Made by a program: the position numbers and the translations under genes. Positions 39,333-48,032 of a DNA stretch of 64,000 bases are shown in pieces. The notes beneath the pieces are model-generated. The model had not been told where the DNA came from. It made no database searches and saw only the letters and a list, made by a program, of their open reading frames with translations. This stretch comes from SHVZ01 sp041906305. GTDB taxonomy: Bacteria > Pseudomonadota > Alphaproteobacteria > SHVZ01. Positions within the stretch are counted from its first letter, which is position 1. The number at the start of each line of letters is the position of its first letter. The stretch lies in contig JAYRJL010000005.1 in assembly GCA_041906305.1 (NCBI GenBank), positions 248,001-312,000 of the forward strand, in the 5' to 3' direction.

Positions 39333-39404
39333 CGACCGCACGTCCGGAGCGTTTTCTAGCCGGCCCTCCCCAGACGACCGGCCCCCGCCACCCCTAGAGG
39401 ACCC

Positions 39405-40403
39405 ATGCCGAACGCCGCTGCCGCCGCCGCTCCACACGCGCCCAACATGCCTGACATCAAGCTGTCGGTGCGCCAGGTCTTCGGCATCGATACCGACATG
39501 CAGGTCCCGGCGTTCTCGGCCCCGACCGAGCACGTGCCGTCGCTGGACGAGGCCTACCGTTTCGACCGCGACACCACGCTCGCGATCCTGGCCGGATTCG
39601 CCCACAACCGCCGCGTCATGATCCAGGGCTACCACGGCACCGGCAAGTCGACCCACATCGAGCAGGTCGCGTCCCGCCTCAACTGGCCCTGCATCCGCGT
39701 CAACCTCGACAGCCACATCAGCCGCATCGACCTGATCGGCAAGGACGCGATCGTGGTGAAGGACGGCAAGCAGGTGACCGCGTTCAAGGAAGGCATCCTT
39801 CCCTGGGCGCTGCAGAACCCGACCGCGCTCGTCTTCGACGAGTACGACGCCGGCCGCGCCGACGTGATGTTCGTGATCCAGCGCGTGCTCGAGGTCGAGG
39901 GCAAGCTGACCCTGCTCGACCAGAACCGCGTCATCCGCCCTCACCCGGCGTTCCGCCTGTTCGCCACGGCCAACACCGTCGGCCTCGGCGACACCACCGG
40001 CCTCTATCACGGCACCCAGCAGATCAACCAGGGCCAGATGGACCGCTGGTCGATCGTCGCCACGCTGAACTACCTGCCGCATGACGCGGAGGTGAACATC
40101 GTGCTGGCGAAGGTGCCGGTGTGGAACAACGACGAGGGCAAGAAGACGGTCTCCGCCATGGTGGCGCTGGCCGACCTCACCCGCTCGGGCTTCGTCGCCG
40201 GCGACATCTCGACCGTCATGAGCCCGCGCACGGTGATGACGTGGGCCGAGAACGCCCGCATCTTCGGCGACATCGGCTTCGCGTTCCGTCTCACGTTCCT
40301 CAACAAGTGCGACGAGATGGAGCGGGCGACCGTCGCCGAGTACTATCAGCGCTGCTTCGGCACCGAGCTGCCGGAGTCGGGCGTGAAGGCGAACCTCGTC
40401 TGA
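39405..40403 (+). CDS. cobS: Cobaltochelatase subunit CobS
   Basis: 332-residue AAA+ protein of the MoxR/CobS class: Walker A QGYHGTGKS at about 74-82, Walker B in ALVFDEYDAG, sensor region FRLFATANT. With CobT it forms the ATP-driven motor that, with CobN, inserts cobalt into hydrogenobyrinic acid diamide in aerobic cobalamin synthesis. Full length. CobT follows after 16 bp; cobN is not in the window, as is normal. Confidence 0.95.
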   Translation: MPNAAAAAAPHAPNMPDIKLSVRQVFGIDTDMQVPAFSAPTEHVPSLDEAYRFDRDTTLAILAGFAHNRRVMIQGYHGTGKSTHIEQVASRLNWPCIRVNLDSHISRIDLIGKDAIVVKDGKQVTAFKEGILPWALQNPTALVFDEYDAGRADVMFVIQRVLEVEGKLTLLDQNRVIRPHPAFRLFATANTVGLGDTTGLYHGTQQINQGQMDRWSIVATLNYLPHDAEVNIVLAKVPVWNNDEGKKTVSAMVALADLTRSGFVAGDISTVMSPRTVMTWAENARIFGDIGFAFRLTFLNKCDEMERATVAEYYQRCFGTELPESGVKANLV

Positions 40404-40419
40404 GATCGAAGAGACGTCG

Positions 40420-42306
40420 ATGAGCGCGCCGAACCGCAACGCCGACGAGGCGGCGGTCGAGAACTTCAAGCAATCGACCGCCGCGACGCTTCGCGCGATG
40501 TCGCATCGCGACGACATCGAGGTCGCCTTCGGCGCGGAGCCGCCGGGGCTCTCGGGCAACCGCGCTCGCGTGCCGCAGCCGACCCGCAACCTCACCTCCG
40601 GCGAAGTGGCGCATGTCCGCGGCGAAGCGGACTCGATCGCGCTCAAGGTCCGCCATCACAATCGCGCGCTGCATGCCAAGCGCATGCCGCAGGGCCAGAT
40701 GGCGCGCTCGATCTACGAAGCGGTCGAGCAGACCCGCTGCGAATCGATCGGCTCGAACCGCATGGCCGGCGTGCAGGAGAACCTGACCGCCGCCCTCGAG
40801 CAGCGCTATCGCAAGAAGGGCTTCGAGCGGATCACCGAGCGATCGGATGCGACGCTGGTCGAGGTCGTGCGCCTGCTCACTCGCGAGGCGCTGACCGGCG
40901 TGCGTCCGCCGGCCTCCGCGCGCCACGTGGTCGACCTGTGGCGGCCGTTCATCGAATCCAAGTGCGGCGCGGACTTCCGCGAGATGCACCGCTCGGTCGA
41001 GGATCAGGAGAAGTTCCAGCACTGGGTCCGCCAGCTGATCCAGGATCTCGATCTCGAATCCGCCGAGGAGGCGGAGCTCGAGGACGATCCGAACGAGGAA
41101 GAGGGCGGCGAAGACTCCGAGAGCCAGGACCCGAACTCGGAAGCCGGCCAGCGCGGCGCCTCCGAATCCGACGCCTCGCAGACCATGGCGCCGGACATGC
41201 AGCCGGCCGAGGACGGCGAGGACGGGGCCGAGGAAGCCGACGGCGAGATGCAGCCCGGCATGGGCGACGAGCAGCCGGGCAATCCCGGCATGCCGCAGAT
41301 GCATGGCCGCAACGCGCCCAGCGACCTCGATCTCTACAAGCCGTTCACCGCCGAGTTCGACGAGGTCGTGGTCGCCGACGGGCTCTGCGATCCGGACGAG
41401 CTCTCGCGGCTTCGCCAGCTCCTCGACCAGCAGCTCTCGCATCTGCAGGGCGTGATCGGAAAGCTCGCCAACCGCCTGCAGCGCCGCCTGATGGCGAAGC
41501 AGAACCGCTCCTGGCAGTTCGACCTCGAGGAAGGCCTGCTCGATGCCGGCCGGCTGGCGCGCGTCGTCGTCAACCCGACGCATGCGCTGTCATACAAGGT
41601 CGAGCTCGACACCGAATTCCGCGACACTGTCGTCACGCTGCTGATCGACAATTCGGGCTCGATGCGCGGCCGGCCGATCACGATCGCGGCGATGAGCGCC
41701 GACATCCTGGCCCGCACGCTCGAGCGTTGCGGCGTGAAGGTCGAGATCCTGGGCTTCACCACGCGGGCGTGGAAGGGCGGCCAGTCGCGCGAGCGCTGGA
41801 TCGCGTCGGGCAAGCCCGCGAACCCGGGCCGCCTCAACGATCTCCGCCACATCATCTACAAGCCCGCCGACGCGCCCTGGCGGCGCGCGCGCAAGAGCCT
41901 CGGCCTCATGCTGCGTGAAGGCATCCTGAAGGAGAACATCGACGGCGAGGCGCTGCTGTGGGCGCACAACCGTCTGATGGCCCGCACCGAGCAGCGCCGC
42001 ATCCTGATGGTGATCTCCGACGGCGCGCCGGTCGACGACTCCACGCTGTCGGTCAATCCCGGCAACTACCTGGAGCGTCACCTCCGCGAGGTGATCCAGG
42101 AAATCGAGACCCGCTCGCCGGTCGAGCTGGTCGCGATCGGCATCGGCCACGACGTCACGCGTTACTATCGCCGCGCCGTCACCATCGTCGACGCCGAGCA
42201 GCTCGGCGGCACGATGATGGAGAAGCTGGCCGAGCTGTTCGACGAGCAGGACCAGCGCACGCCGATGGCCGCCAAGCGCGCCAGCCGTCGCGGCGCGAGG
42301 CGCTGA
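40420..42306 (+). CDS. cobT: Cobaltochelatase subunit CobT
   Basis: 628 residues. An N-terminal helical part, an acidic low-complexity middle (about 215-290, rich in Glu/Asp/Gly), and a C-terminal VWA domain with the MIDAS motif DNSGSMRG near residue 412. It pairs with CobS in the cobaltochelatase complex. Length and layout match the family. Stop at 42306 is followed by a short hairpin. Confidence 0.95.
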   Translation: MSAPNRNADEAAVENFKQSTAATLRAMSHRDDIEVAFGAEPPGLSGNRARVPQPTRNLTSGEVAHVRGEADSIALKVRHHNRALHAKRMPQGQMARSIYEAVEQTRCESIGSNRMAGVQENLTAALEQRYRKKGFERITERSDATLVEVVRLLTREALTGVRPPASARHVVDLWRPFIESKCGADFREMHRSVEDQEKFQHWVRQLIQDLDLESAEEAELEDDPNEEEGGEDSESQDPNSEAGQRGASESDASQTMAPDMQPAEDGEDGAEEADGEMQPGMGDEQPGNPGMPQMHGRNAPSDLDLYKPFTAEFDEVVVADGLCDPDELSRLRQLLDQQLSHLQGVIGKLANRLQRRLMAKQNRSWQFDLEEGLLDAGRLARVVVNPTHALSYKVELDTEFRDTVVTLLIDNSGSMRGRPITIAAMSADILARTLERCGVKVEILGFTTRAWKGGQSRERWIASGKPANPGRLNDLRHIIYKPADAPWRRARKSLGLMLREGILKENIDGEALLWAHNRLMARTEQRRILMVISDGAPVDDSTLSVNPGNYLERHLREVIQEIETRSPVELVAIGIGHDVTRYYRRAVTIVDAEQLGGTMMEKLAELFDEQDQRTPMAAKRASRRGARR

Positions 42307-42312
42307 AGCGCG

Positions 42313-42330
42313 AGACGGCCCCGGCCGTCT
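42313..42330. terminator. Hairpin after cobT
   Basis: AGACGGCC-CC-GGCCGTCT, an 8-bp perfect stem 7 bp after the cobT stop. There is no U-run, so it is a weak or non-intrinsic terminator at best. Confidence 0.3.
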
Positions 42331-42442
42331 GGTCAGGAAGAATCTCAGCCTCTGGCATCGTCCGTCCGAGCTGTGTTCTGATACCGCGTCGGGCGTGCTC
42401 CTCCGCTGTCGGAGGTCGCATTGCCTGATCGGGGGCAGGGCG

Positions 42443-43882
42443 GTGAATTCGGATTCCGGCACCATTCCGGCGCCTGTGCGTGCCGCAGAGTCCGGTCGGG
42501 CAGGCGGCGCCGGCGCCGCCTTCGTGCAGGATGATCTGGTCGTCCTGCCGGATGTCCCGCCGGCGGTGCCCGCGCTCGGATTCGATCGTATCGCCGCGAC
42601 GGTGGCGGCGATGGTCGAGGCGGGCTCCATCGCGGTCGGCCTCTACGGGCCATCGGGCTCGGGAAGATCGACACTGCTGCAGGCGATCCGAAGCGCGCTG
42701 CCGGTCGACCGCTACGCCCGCGTCTCGATCGATCCGGCGGCGATCCCGGCGGCCGACAATGTCTATGTGCATCTTCGCGACCGCGCGATGGAGCGCCTGA
42801 CGGCGCGCTTCCTCGGCATCCGTTCGCGTCGCATGCTCCGGGTGCTGCTCTGGATCTCCGACCACCCGTGGCTCTACGGGCTTGCAGCACTCCTCGTGCT
42901 GACCGCGCTGGCCCTCGTCGTCGATCCGAGCCTCAGCTGGCAGATGTTGGACGACGTCTACCACGCCTGGCGAACCGCCAAGGCCGGCGAGGAGGTGCGC
43001 GCGGTCCGCTACATCATGGAATGGTATCCGGTCGGCCTGATCCTGCATGTGGCGCCGTGGGTCGCGGCCGGCTTGCCGCTGGCGGTCAGGCTGGCGCCGC
43101 TGCTCCTCAGGCTCGCCAGTTCCCGCGCGGCGATCGCGAAGGCCTCTGCCTCTGATCCCCAGGCGCTCTGCCGCGATCTCGCGGCGATGGCGATCTCGGT
43201 GCGCCGCAAGCTCGTCTTCCTCATCGACAACCTCGACCGCTGCACGCCCGAGCGCACCGCCGAGCTGGTCGAGGCGGTCCGCTGCCTGGCGGGTGCCGGC
43301 TGCATCGTCTTCGTCGCCTGCGACGACCGCCGCGTCGCGGCGGCGCTCGCCGCGGTCCATCAGATCCGCACCTTGGACCGGACGGATGGCGGCGATCTTC
43401 TGGCGGAAGCGGTTCAGCTGCCTCTCCGTCTTCCCGCGCTCGGCCGCGAGGAAGCCGGTGCGCTCCTGTTTCGCCGGCAGAGCCGGGACGCGGCCGACGC
43501 ATCGTCGACGAGCGCCATCGTCGAGGAGACGGTCGGGCCGTTCATCGAGCCGCTGGGCCTTTCGCTTCGCTTCCTGAAGACCTGCACCCGCACGATCAAG
43601 CTGCAGCTCGGCATCGGCGGGTTCACCAGCGAGGCCGAGGTGCGCCGCCTCGCCGCCGCGGTCCTTGCCGATATGGCGGATCCGGCGTGGCTCGATGCGC
43701 ATGCATCGGGCCTGCCTGCGTCCGCGGACTCGGTTCTCGCTCGCCGCGCCGACCTGGCCGATCGTCTCCGGCAGGACATCGGCACGGACGAGGCGGCCTT
43801 GCGCCAGATCTATCGGCGCCTTGGCCGCAGGCCATGTCCTCCCGGAAAGCCGCAGGTCGCTGTCCCGCGGCCGGCCGCGTAA
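42443..43882 (+). CDS. KAP-family P-loop NTPase with Arg in Walker A
   Basis: 479 residues from GTG 42443 (GGGGCAGGGCG upstream). P-loop GPSGSGRST at about 69-77, two hydrophobic segments (about 133-160 and 196-221) inserted between Walker A and B, and Walker B LVFLIDNLDRC near 260: the KAP NTPase layout, in which the insert anchors the ATPase to the membrane. The usual P-loop lysine is arginine. KAP proteins include the phage-exclusion factor PifA; others are of unknown role. It stands alone with no evident partner. GTG 42395 is an alternative start. Confidence 0.75.
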   Translation: MNSDSGTIPAPVRAAESGRAGGAGAAFVQDDLVVLPDVPPAVPALGFDRIAATVAAMVEAGSIAVGLYGPSGSGRSTLLQAIRSALPVDRYARVSIDPAAIPAADNVYVHLRDRAMERLTARFLGIRSRRMLRVLLWISDHPWLYGLAALLVLTALALVVDPSLSWQMLDDVYHAWRTAKAGEEVRAVRYIMEWYPVGLILHVAPWVAAGLPLAVRLAPLLLRLASSRAAIAKASASDPQALCRDLAAMAISVRRKLVFLIDNLDRCTPERTAELVEAVRCLAGAGCIVFVACDDRRVAAALAAVHQIRTLDRTDGGDLLAEAVQLPLRLPALGREEAGALLFRRQSRDAADASSTSAIVEETVGPFIEPLGLSLRFLKTCTRTIKLQLGIGGFTSEAEVRRLAAAVLADMADPAWLDAHASGLPASADSVLARRADLADRLRQDIGTDEAALRQIYRRLGRRPCPPGKPQVAVPRPAA

Positions 43883-44009
43883 CCTCTTCATATCGTTGCT
43901 AGCATTCGCGTGAGCGGGCGGGATCGCGCTTGCGGGCAATTGAACGCGCGTACACAATCGCCGCTTCCAGGGGGCGTCCTATCCAAGAAATCCGAGGAGG
44001 ATCGAAGTC

Positions 44010-44873
44010 ATGGACGACATCAAGAGCCTTTTTCCCAAGACCCACGTGTCGCGCCGCGGCTTCGTTGCCGCCACCACGGTCGGCGCCGGCTTCGCGCTCG
44101 CGGCCCAGCCGATCCAGGCGCAGTCCGTCGTCACCACCGACGCCAACGGCCTGATGGCCGGCGACGCCTCGATCCCGACGCCGAACGGCCCGATCTACGG
44201 CTACTACGCGATGCCGGCATCGGGCGGTCCGTTCCCGGTGATCCTGGTGATCCAGGAAATCTTCGGCGTGCACGAGCACATCAAGGACGTCGCCCGCCGC
44301 TTCGCCAAGGCCGGCTACCTTGCGGTCGCGCCGGATCTGCACGGCCGCCAGGGCGACACCACCAAGGCCCCGGACATCCAGGCGGTCCTCGCCATCGTCA
44401 ACAAGGTGCCGGACGCCCAGGTCTATGCCGATCTCGATTCCGCCGCCGCCTGGGCCGCGGCGACCGGCAAGGGCGACGCCAGCCGTCTCGGCGTCACCGG
44501 CTTCTGCTGGGGCGGCCGCATGACGTGGATGTACGCCGCCCATAACCCGCGCGTGCGCGGCGCGGTCGCCTGGTACGGCCCGCTGGTGCGGCCCGGCACG
44601 GAGCTGCAGCCGAAGAACCCGATCGACATCGTCGAGCAGCTGAAGATCCCGGTGCTCGGCCTCTACGGCGGCGCCGACCAGGGCATCCCGAACGACACCG
44701 TCGACAAGATGCGGGCCGCGCTCAGGACGGCCGGCAATCCGTCGAACATCATCACCTACCCGGACACGCCGCACGGCTTCCACGCCGACTACCGCCCGAC
44801 CTACCGCGCCGACAAGGCGCAGGACGGCTGGACCAAGGCGCTCGCCTACTTCAAGGATCGCGGCGTCGCCTGA
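44010..44873 (+). CDS. Dienelactone hydrolase family protein, Tat-exported
   Basis: 287 residues. The N-terminus contains a Tat motif SRRGFVAATT followed by a hydrophobic stretch and an AQA site. The alpha/beta-hydrolase body carries the dienelactone hydrolase triad: nucleophile Cys166 in GFCWGG, Asp in GGADQG, His in PHGFHADYRP. Classical enzymes hydrolyse dienelactones in chloroaromatic degradation; the exported YghX/COG0412 group has unclear substrates. A strong terminator follows, so it is monocistronic. Confidence 0.88.
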   Translation: MDDIKSLFPKTHVSRRGFVAATTVGAGFALAAQPIQAQSVVTTDANGLMAGDASIPTPNGPIYGYYAMPASGGPFPVILVIQEIFGVHEHIKDVARRFAKAGYLAVAPDLHGRQGDTTKAPDIQAVLAIVNKVPDAQVYADLDSAAAWAAATGKGDASRLGVTGFCWGGRMTWMYAAHNPRVRGAVAWYGPLVRPGTELQPKNPIDIVEQLKIPVLGLYGGADQGIPNDTVDKMRAALRTAGNPSNIITYPDTPHGFHADYRPTYRADKAQDGWTKALAYFKDRGVA

Positions 44874-44900
44874 CGCCGGGAGACCCTCCAGTCTCCACAG

Positions 44901-44931
44901 GAAGCGGCGCCCTCGGGCGCCGCTTTCGTTT
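44901..44931 (+). terminator. Rho-independent terminator
   Basis: AAGCGGCGCC-CTC-GGGCGCCGCTT-type stem followed by TTTCGTTTTC, 27 bp after the dienelactone hydrolase stop. Confidence 0.8.
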
Positions 44932-44968
44932 TCAGGAACCGGGCCGGCCCGGTGTCGTTCGGCTTCGG

Positions 44969-45292
44969 ATGACGCGCAACCGGAAGCTCCTCGTCCAGGC
45001 GATCAAGGGCCGCCGCAAGGTCGAGCTCCGCTACGACTCGACCGCAGGCTATGGCCATCCCGAGAAGTGGCGCGTCTTCCATCCGCATGCGCTCTATCCG
45101 AAGGACGACGGCACGCTGGAAGTCACCGGCCGGCAGGAATTGGCGAACCGCCGCGAGCCCAGCCCCCGGAACTTCGAGCTGCCGCGCATTATCGAGCTGC
45201 GCCTGCTCGACGAGACTTTCGTGCCCGGCCCGCCGGTGAAGTCCGGCACCGCGAAGTATCGCCACGGCATCGTCTGCAAGATCGACGACTAG
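44969..45292 (+). CDS. Small stand-alone WYL-like protein
   Basis: 107 residues. The start LLVQAIKGRRKVELRYDS, the middle FHPHALYPKDDG, and the end LPRIIELRLLDETF follow the strand order of WYL domains, but no helix-turn-helix is attached. It may bind a ligand or nucleic acid as a regulatory partner. The assignment is by pattern and tentative. Upstream is the dienelactone hydrolase terminator, so it has its own promoter. Confidence 0.6.
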   Translation: MTRNRKLLVQAIKGRRKVELRYDSTAGYGHPEKWRVFHPHALYPKDDGTLEVTGRQELANRREPSPRNFELPRIIELRLLDETFVPGPPVKSGTAKYRHGIVCKIDD

Positions 45293-45369
45293 AACCGAAT
45301 CGGGTGGCCGGCCGCAGCGGCACGGGCGCTCCAGGGGCGACGGAAGCCCTTGGAAGACGGACGTTTACC

Positions 45370-45399
45370 GCCGGCCTACCGCCTGGGTAGGCGGCCGGC
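45370..45399. other. Imperfect hairpin upstream of thyX
   Basis: GCCGGCCTACC and GGTAGGCGGCCGGC can pair across a short loop about 45 bp before thyX. There is no U-run. It might act on thyX mRNA or end the upstream transcript weakly; nothing else is visible in the gap 45293-45443. Confidence 0.3.
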
Positions 45400-45443
45400 T
45401 ACTCTCCGCGCCCCTTCGCAGTGTTTCTTTTAAGGACGGGCTG

Positions 45444-46382
45444 ATGCCCCTTTCGCCTGAGCAGGCGCGCGAGATCGAGGCGCTCCGTTCCCAGACCCAG
45501 CCGACCCTCAGGCCCACCGTGCCGGCGCTGGAGGAGATCCTCTACAAGCCCATCGAGGTGCTTGACCACGGCCTGCTCCGCGTCATCGACTACATGGGCG
45601 ACGATGCGGCGGTGGTGCAGGCGGCGCGCGTCTCCTACGGGCGCGGCACCAAGAAGGTCAGCGAGGATCGCGGCCTCATCCAGTACCTGATGCGCCATCG
45701 CCACTCGACGCCGTTCGAGATGTGCGAGATCAAGCTGCACGTGAAGCTGCCGATCTTCGTGGCGCGCCAGTGGATCCGCCACCGCACCGCGAACGTGAAC
45801 GAGTACTCGGCGCGCTATTCGATCCTCGACCGCGAGTTCTACATGCCGGCGCCGGCGCAGCTCGGCGTGCAGTCCGAGATCAACCGCCAGGGCCGTGGCG
45901 ACGTGCTCGAGGGCTCAGAAGCGGCAGAGGTGATGAAGCTGCTCAAGGACGATGCCGAGCAGGTCTACGCGCATTACCAGAAGATGATGAACGTCGACGA
46001 GGCGGGAGCGGTCATCGACGACAAGCGCCAGGGCCTCGCGCGCGAGCTCGCGCGGATGAACTTGACGCTCAACTACTACACGCAGTGGTACTGGAAGACC
46101 GATCTCCTGAACCTGCTGAACTTCCTCTCGCTCCGCGCCGACCCGCACGCGCAGTACGAGATCCGCGTCTATGCGGAGGCGATGCTCGACATCGTGAAGC
46201 GCTGGGTCCCCTGGACCTACGAGGCGTTCGAGCAGTATCGCTTGAAGGGCGTGAGCCTGTCGGCCAAGGGCTGGGACATCGTGAAGGGCCTGATCGAGGG
46301 CCGCACCACGACGCAGGAAGAATCCGGCCTCTCCAAGCGCGAATGGCGCGAGCTGATGGCGCAGCTGGGACGCAGCGAGTAG
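45444..46382 (+). CDS. thyX: Flavin-dependent thymidylate synthase ThyX
   Basis: 312 residues with the ThyX signature RHRTANVNEYSARY (Arg112-His113-Arg114). It makes dTMP from dUMP using FADH2 and methylene-tetrahydrofolate, replacing ThyA. A second conserved region is RELARMNLTLNYYTQWYWKTD. Length is slightly above the usual 220-300. Its stop is followed within 11 bp by the left end of the second DUF559 cassette. Confidence 0.96.
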   Translation: MPLSPEQAREIEALRSQTQPTLRPTVPALEEILYKPIEVLDHGLLRVIDYMGDDAAVVQAARVSYGRGTKKVSEDRGLIQYLMRHRHSTPFEMCEIKLHVKLPIFVARQWIRHRTANVNEYSARYSILDREFYMPAPAQLGVQSEINRQGRGDVLEGSEAAEVMKLLKDDAEQVYAHYQKMMNVDEAGAVIDDKRQGLARELARMNLTLNYYTQWYWKTDLLNLLNFLSLRADPHAQYEIRVYAEAMLDIVKRWVPWTYEAFEQYRLKGVSLSAKGWDIVKGLIEGRTTTQEESGLSKREWRELMAQLGRSE

Positions 46383-46392
46383 CGGCAGCCTC

Positions 46393-46440
46393 GCCTCTTA
46401 CTCCCTCCCCCGCGGAGTGGGGGAGGGACGGGGTGGGGGC
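46393..46440 (-). repeat. Palindromic unit, left end of DUF559 cassette 2
   Basis: Reverse unit: tail GCCTCTTACTCCC, stem CTCCCCCGCG / GTGGGGGAG, head GGGACGGGGTGGGGGC. Confidence 0.85.
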
Positions 46441-46476
46441 GTTGCCGCCCAATCTCGACGTCGCCATGCTCTCCTC

Positions 46477-46863
46477 ATGGCGCGACTCTCCGGCAAGGAC
46501 AGGAAGCAGGCCCGTCGGTTGCGTTCAGCGATGACGGACGCGGAGCGGCGCCTTTGGGCACGTATTCGAGAGCAAAAGCTCGGCGGCTGGAGATTTCGCC
46601 GTCAGCATCCGATCCCGCCCTATACGGTCGACTTTGCCTGCGTCGAGGCGAAGCTTGCGATCGAGCTCGATGGCGGACAGCACTCGGGTTCCCCGAGTGA
46701 TGAGACGCGAGATCGCAAGCTGATCTCGAGTGGCTGGCGTGTGCTGCGGTTCTGGAACAACGAAGCGATGACGAATATCGAAGGTGTGCTGGCGACAATC
46801 CTCGCTTCGCTCGGCCCCCACCCCGTCCCTCCCCCCGCGGAGCCGGGGGAGGGGGCTTTCTAG
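46477..46863 (+). CDS. DUF559 protein (Vsr-like PD-(D/E)XK endonuclease fold)
   Basis: 128 residues starting MARLSGKDRKQARRLR. DUF559 signature: AMTDAERRLWARIRE, RFRRQHPIPPY, VDFACVEAKLAIELDGGQH, VLRFWNNEA. It is a paralogue of the gene at 18676-19047, sharing these blocks while the linkers differ, so the copies are not a recent duplication. The nuclease fold and acidic residues suggest DNA cleavage, perhaps nicking, but activity is unproven for the family. The C-terminal GPHPVPPPAEPGEGAF is encoded by the flanking repeat. Confidence 0.85.
   Translation: MARLSGKDRKQARRLRSAMTDAERRLWARIREQKLGGWRFRRQHPIPPYTVDFACVEAKLAIELDGGQHSGSPSDETRDRKLISSGWRVLRFWNNEAMTNIEGVLATILASLGPHPVPPPAEPGEGAF
46810..46858 (+). 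repeat. Palindromic unit, right end of DUF559 cassette 2
   Basis: Forward unit: head CGGCCCCCACCCCGTCCC, stem CTCCCCCCGCGG / CCGGGGGAGG. The preceding CTCGCTTCGCTCGG recurs at 2351-2364. Confidence 0.85.
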
Positions 46864-46878
46864 AGCCTTGCCCCTTCG

Positions 46879-47910
46879 TCATCCATACGCCGCCAGCATC
46901 GTCTTCAGCTCGTCTTTCATCCGGTCGCGCCACTCGGGCGGGTCGACGATCTCGGCGCCGGGGCCGAGCCAGCGCACGAGCTCGAGCACATAGGCCGGTT
47001 CGACCTCGCCGTAGGTCATCATCACCTCGTCGTCGCCGGTCTTCTCGAAATGGCCGAAGCTGAAGAACCAGTCGAGGCTGAGCCGCTCGGCCTGCTTCGG
47101 CGTCATGCGGATCTTCACCGGCGAGGATTTGGCCCAGGCCTTCATCGCGTCGGCGAGCCAGCGTCTTCCCAGGTGCCGGCGGACGTCGAAGTCGGGCGTC
47201 GGCTTCGCCTTCAGCGTCGTCGATTCCATGTCGACGACGCGGTCGGCGCGCCAGAAGCGCTGGCCGCCGGAGCGCGTGTTGCCGATCTTGTTGCCGATCA
47301 GGTACCAGCGGTCGCGGTCCCACAAGAGGCCCTGCGGCTCGGCCTCGACCGGCGGCTCGTTGTCGCCGCGGCGGTAGGTGGAGCGATAGGTGAAGCGCAC
47401 CTGGGTTCCGTCGAGCACGGATTTGAGGAAGGTCTCGACCGCGCGCGTCTCGGTCGCATGCGCGGCCTCGGGCGTCGCGCCCTTCGCTGGCTCTTCCGGA
47501 TGGAAGGCATCGAGCGGCCGTCCCTCGAAGCCGATCAGGCGGCGCGTTTCGGTCAGCAGCGCGCGCATCCGTTCCGGCAGGACCGCGACCAGCTTCTGCT
47601 CGGCGCTTTCGAGCTTCTCGGGAAACGGCGGCACGCGGAGCCCGCGCGCCAGCGCCAGGCCCATCAGCACCGCGACCGCCTCGTCGCGCGCGAAGGAGAC
47701 TGGCGGAAGAAAGAACCCCTCCATCAGCCGGAAGCCGCCCTCGACGCCGCGCTCCGCATAGACCGGCACGCCGGTCGCGCTCAGCATCTCCATGTCGCGA
47801 TAGATGGTCCGGACCGAGACCTCGAAACGCTCCGCCAGCTCCGGCGCCGTGACCAGGCGGCCGTCGCTCAGGATAAGCAGGATGGCGAAGCCTCTCTCGA
47901 TCCTCGTCAT
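46879..47910 (-). CDS. YafY-type HTH-WYL transcriptional regulator
   Basis: 343 residues. N-terminal helix-turn-helix LVTAPELAERFEVSVRTIYRDM (read in two parts) followed by a WYL domain (GLLWDRDRWYLIGNK) and a WCX-type C-terminal extension (SLDWFFSFGHF...VLELVRWLGPGAEI). These regulators sense ligands or nucleic acids and control the adjacent divergent genes. The 122-bp divergent region contains a perfect inverted repeat at 47973-47992, the likely operator. It probably controls the gene run at 48033-51128. Confidence 0.9.
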   Translation of the reverse strand: MTRIERGFAILLILSDGRLVTAPELAERFEVSVRTIYRDMEMLSATGVPVYAERGVEGGFRLMEGFFLPPVSFARDEAVAVLMGLALARGLRVPPFPEKLESAEQKLVAVLPERMRALLTETRRLIGFEGRPLDAFHPEEPAKGATPEAAHATETRAVETFLKSVLDGTQVRFTYRSTYRRGDNEPPVEAEPQGLLWDRDRWYLIGNKIGNTRSGGQRFWRADRVVDMESTTLKAKPTPDFDVRRHLGRRWLADAMKAWAKSSPVKIRMTPKQAERLSLDWFFSFGHFEKTGDDEVMMTYGEVEPAYVLELVRWLGPGAEIVDPPEWRDRMKDELKTMLAAYG

Positions 47911-47972
47911 TCCGGAATGATGACAGAGATATCCTCAGAAATCCCAGGCAATCTGAAATTTTTTCGGCAATA

Positions 47973-47992
47973 CCTGACATGATGCTGTCAGG
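47973..47992. promoter_or_regulatory. Perfect inverted repeat, candidate WYL-regulator operator
   Basis: CCTGACA-TGATGC-TGTCAGG in the divergent region between the WYL regulator and the 48033 gene, 41 bp before the latter. Same arms and spacer length as the repeat at 28323-28342. Confidence 0.6.
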
Positions 47993-48032
47993 AGCCGGGG
48001 ATTATTCTCTGATCCGACGAAGGAGAGAGACG

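Larger units (their letters stand above)
46393..46858. mobile_element. Candidate DUF559 cassette bounded by inverted palindromic repeats
   Basis: Reverse unit at 46393-46440 and forward unit at 46810-46858, heads inward, enclose a single DUF559 gene on the plus strand. The gene reads through the head and stem of the right unit and stops just after it (TAG 46861-46863). Its 5' flank (GTTGCCGCCCAATC, CTCGACGTCGCC) resembles the spacer of the gene-less pair at 11964-11991. Inserted between thyX and the WYL regulator gene, both intact. Confidence 0.5.

Noticed and set aside
42443..43882. KAP NTPase as part of a defence island
   Set aside because: Neighbours are housekeeping or metabolic genes; no nuclease, methylase or toxin gene is adjacent.
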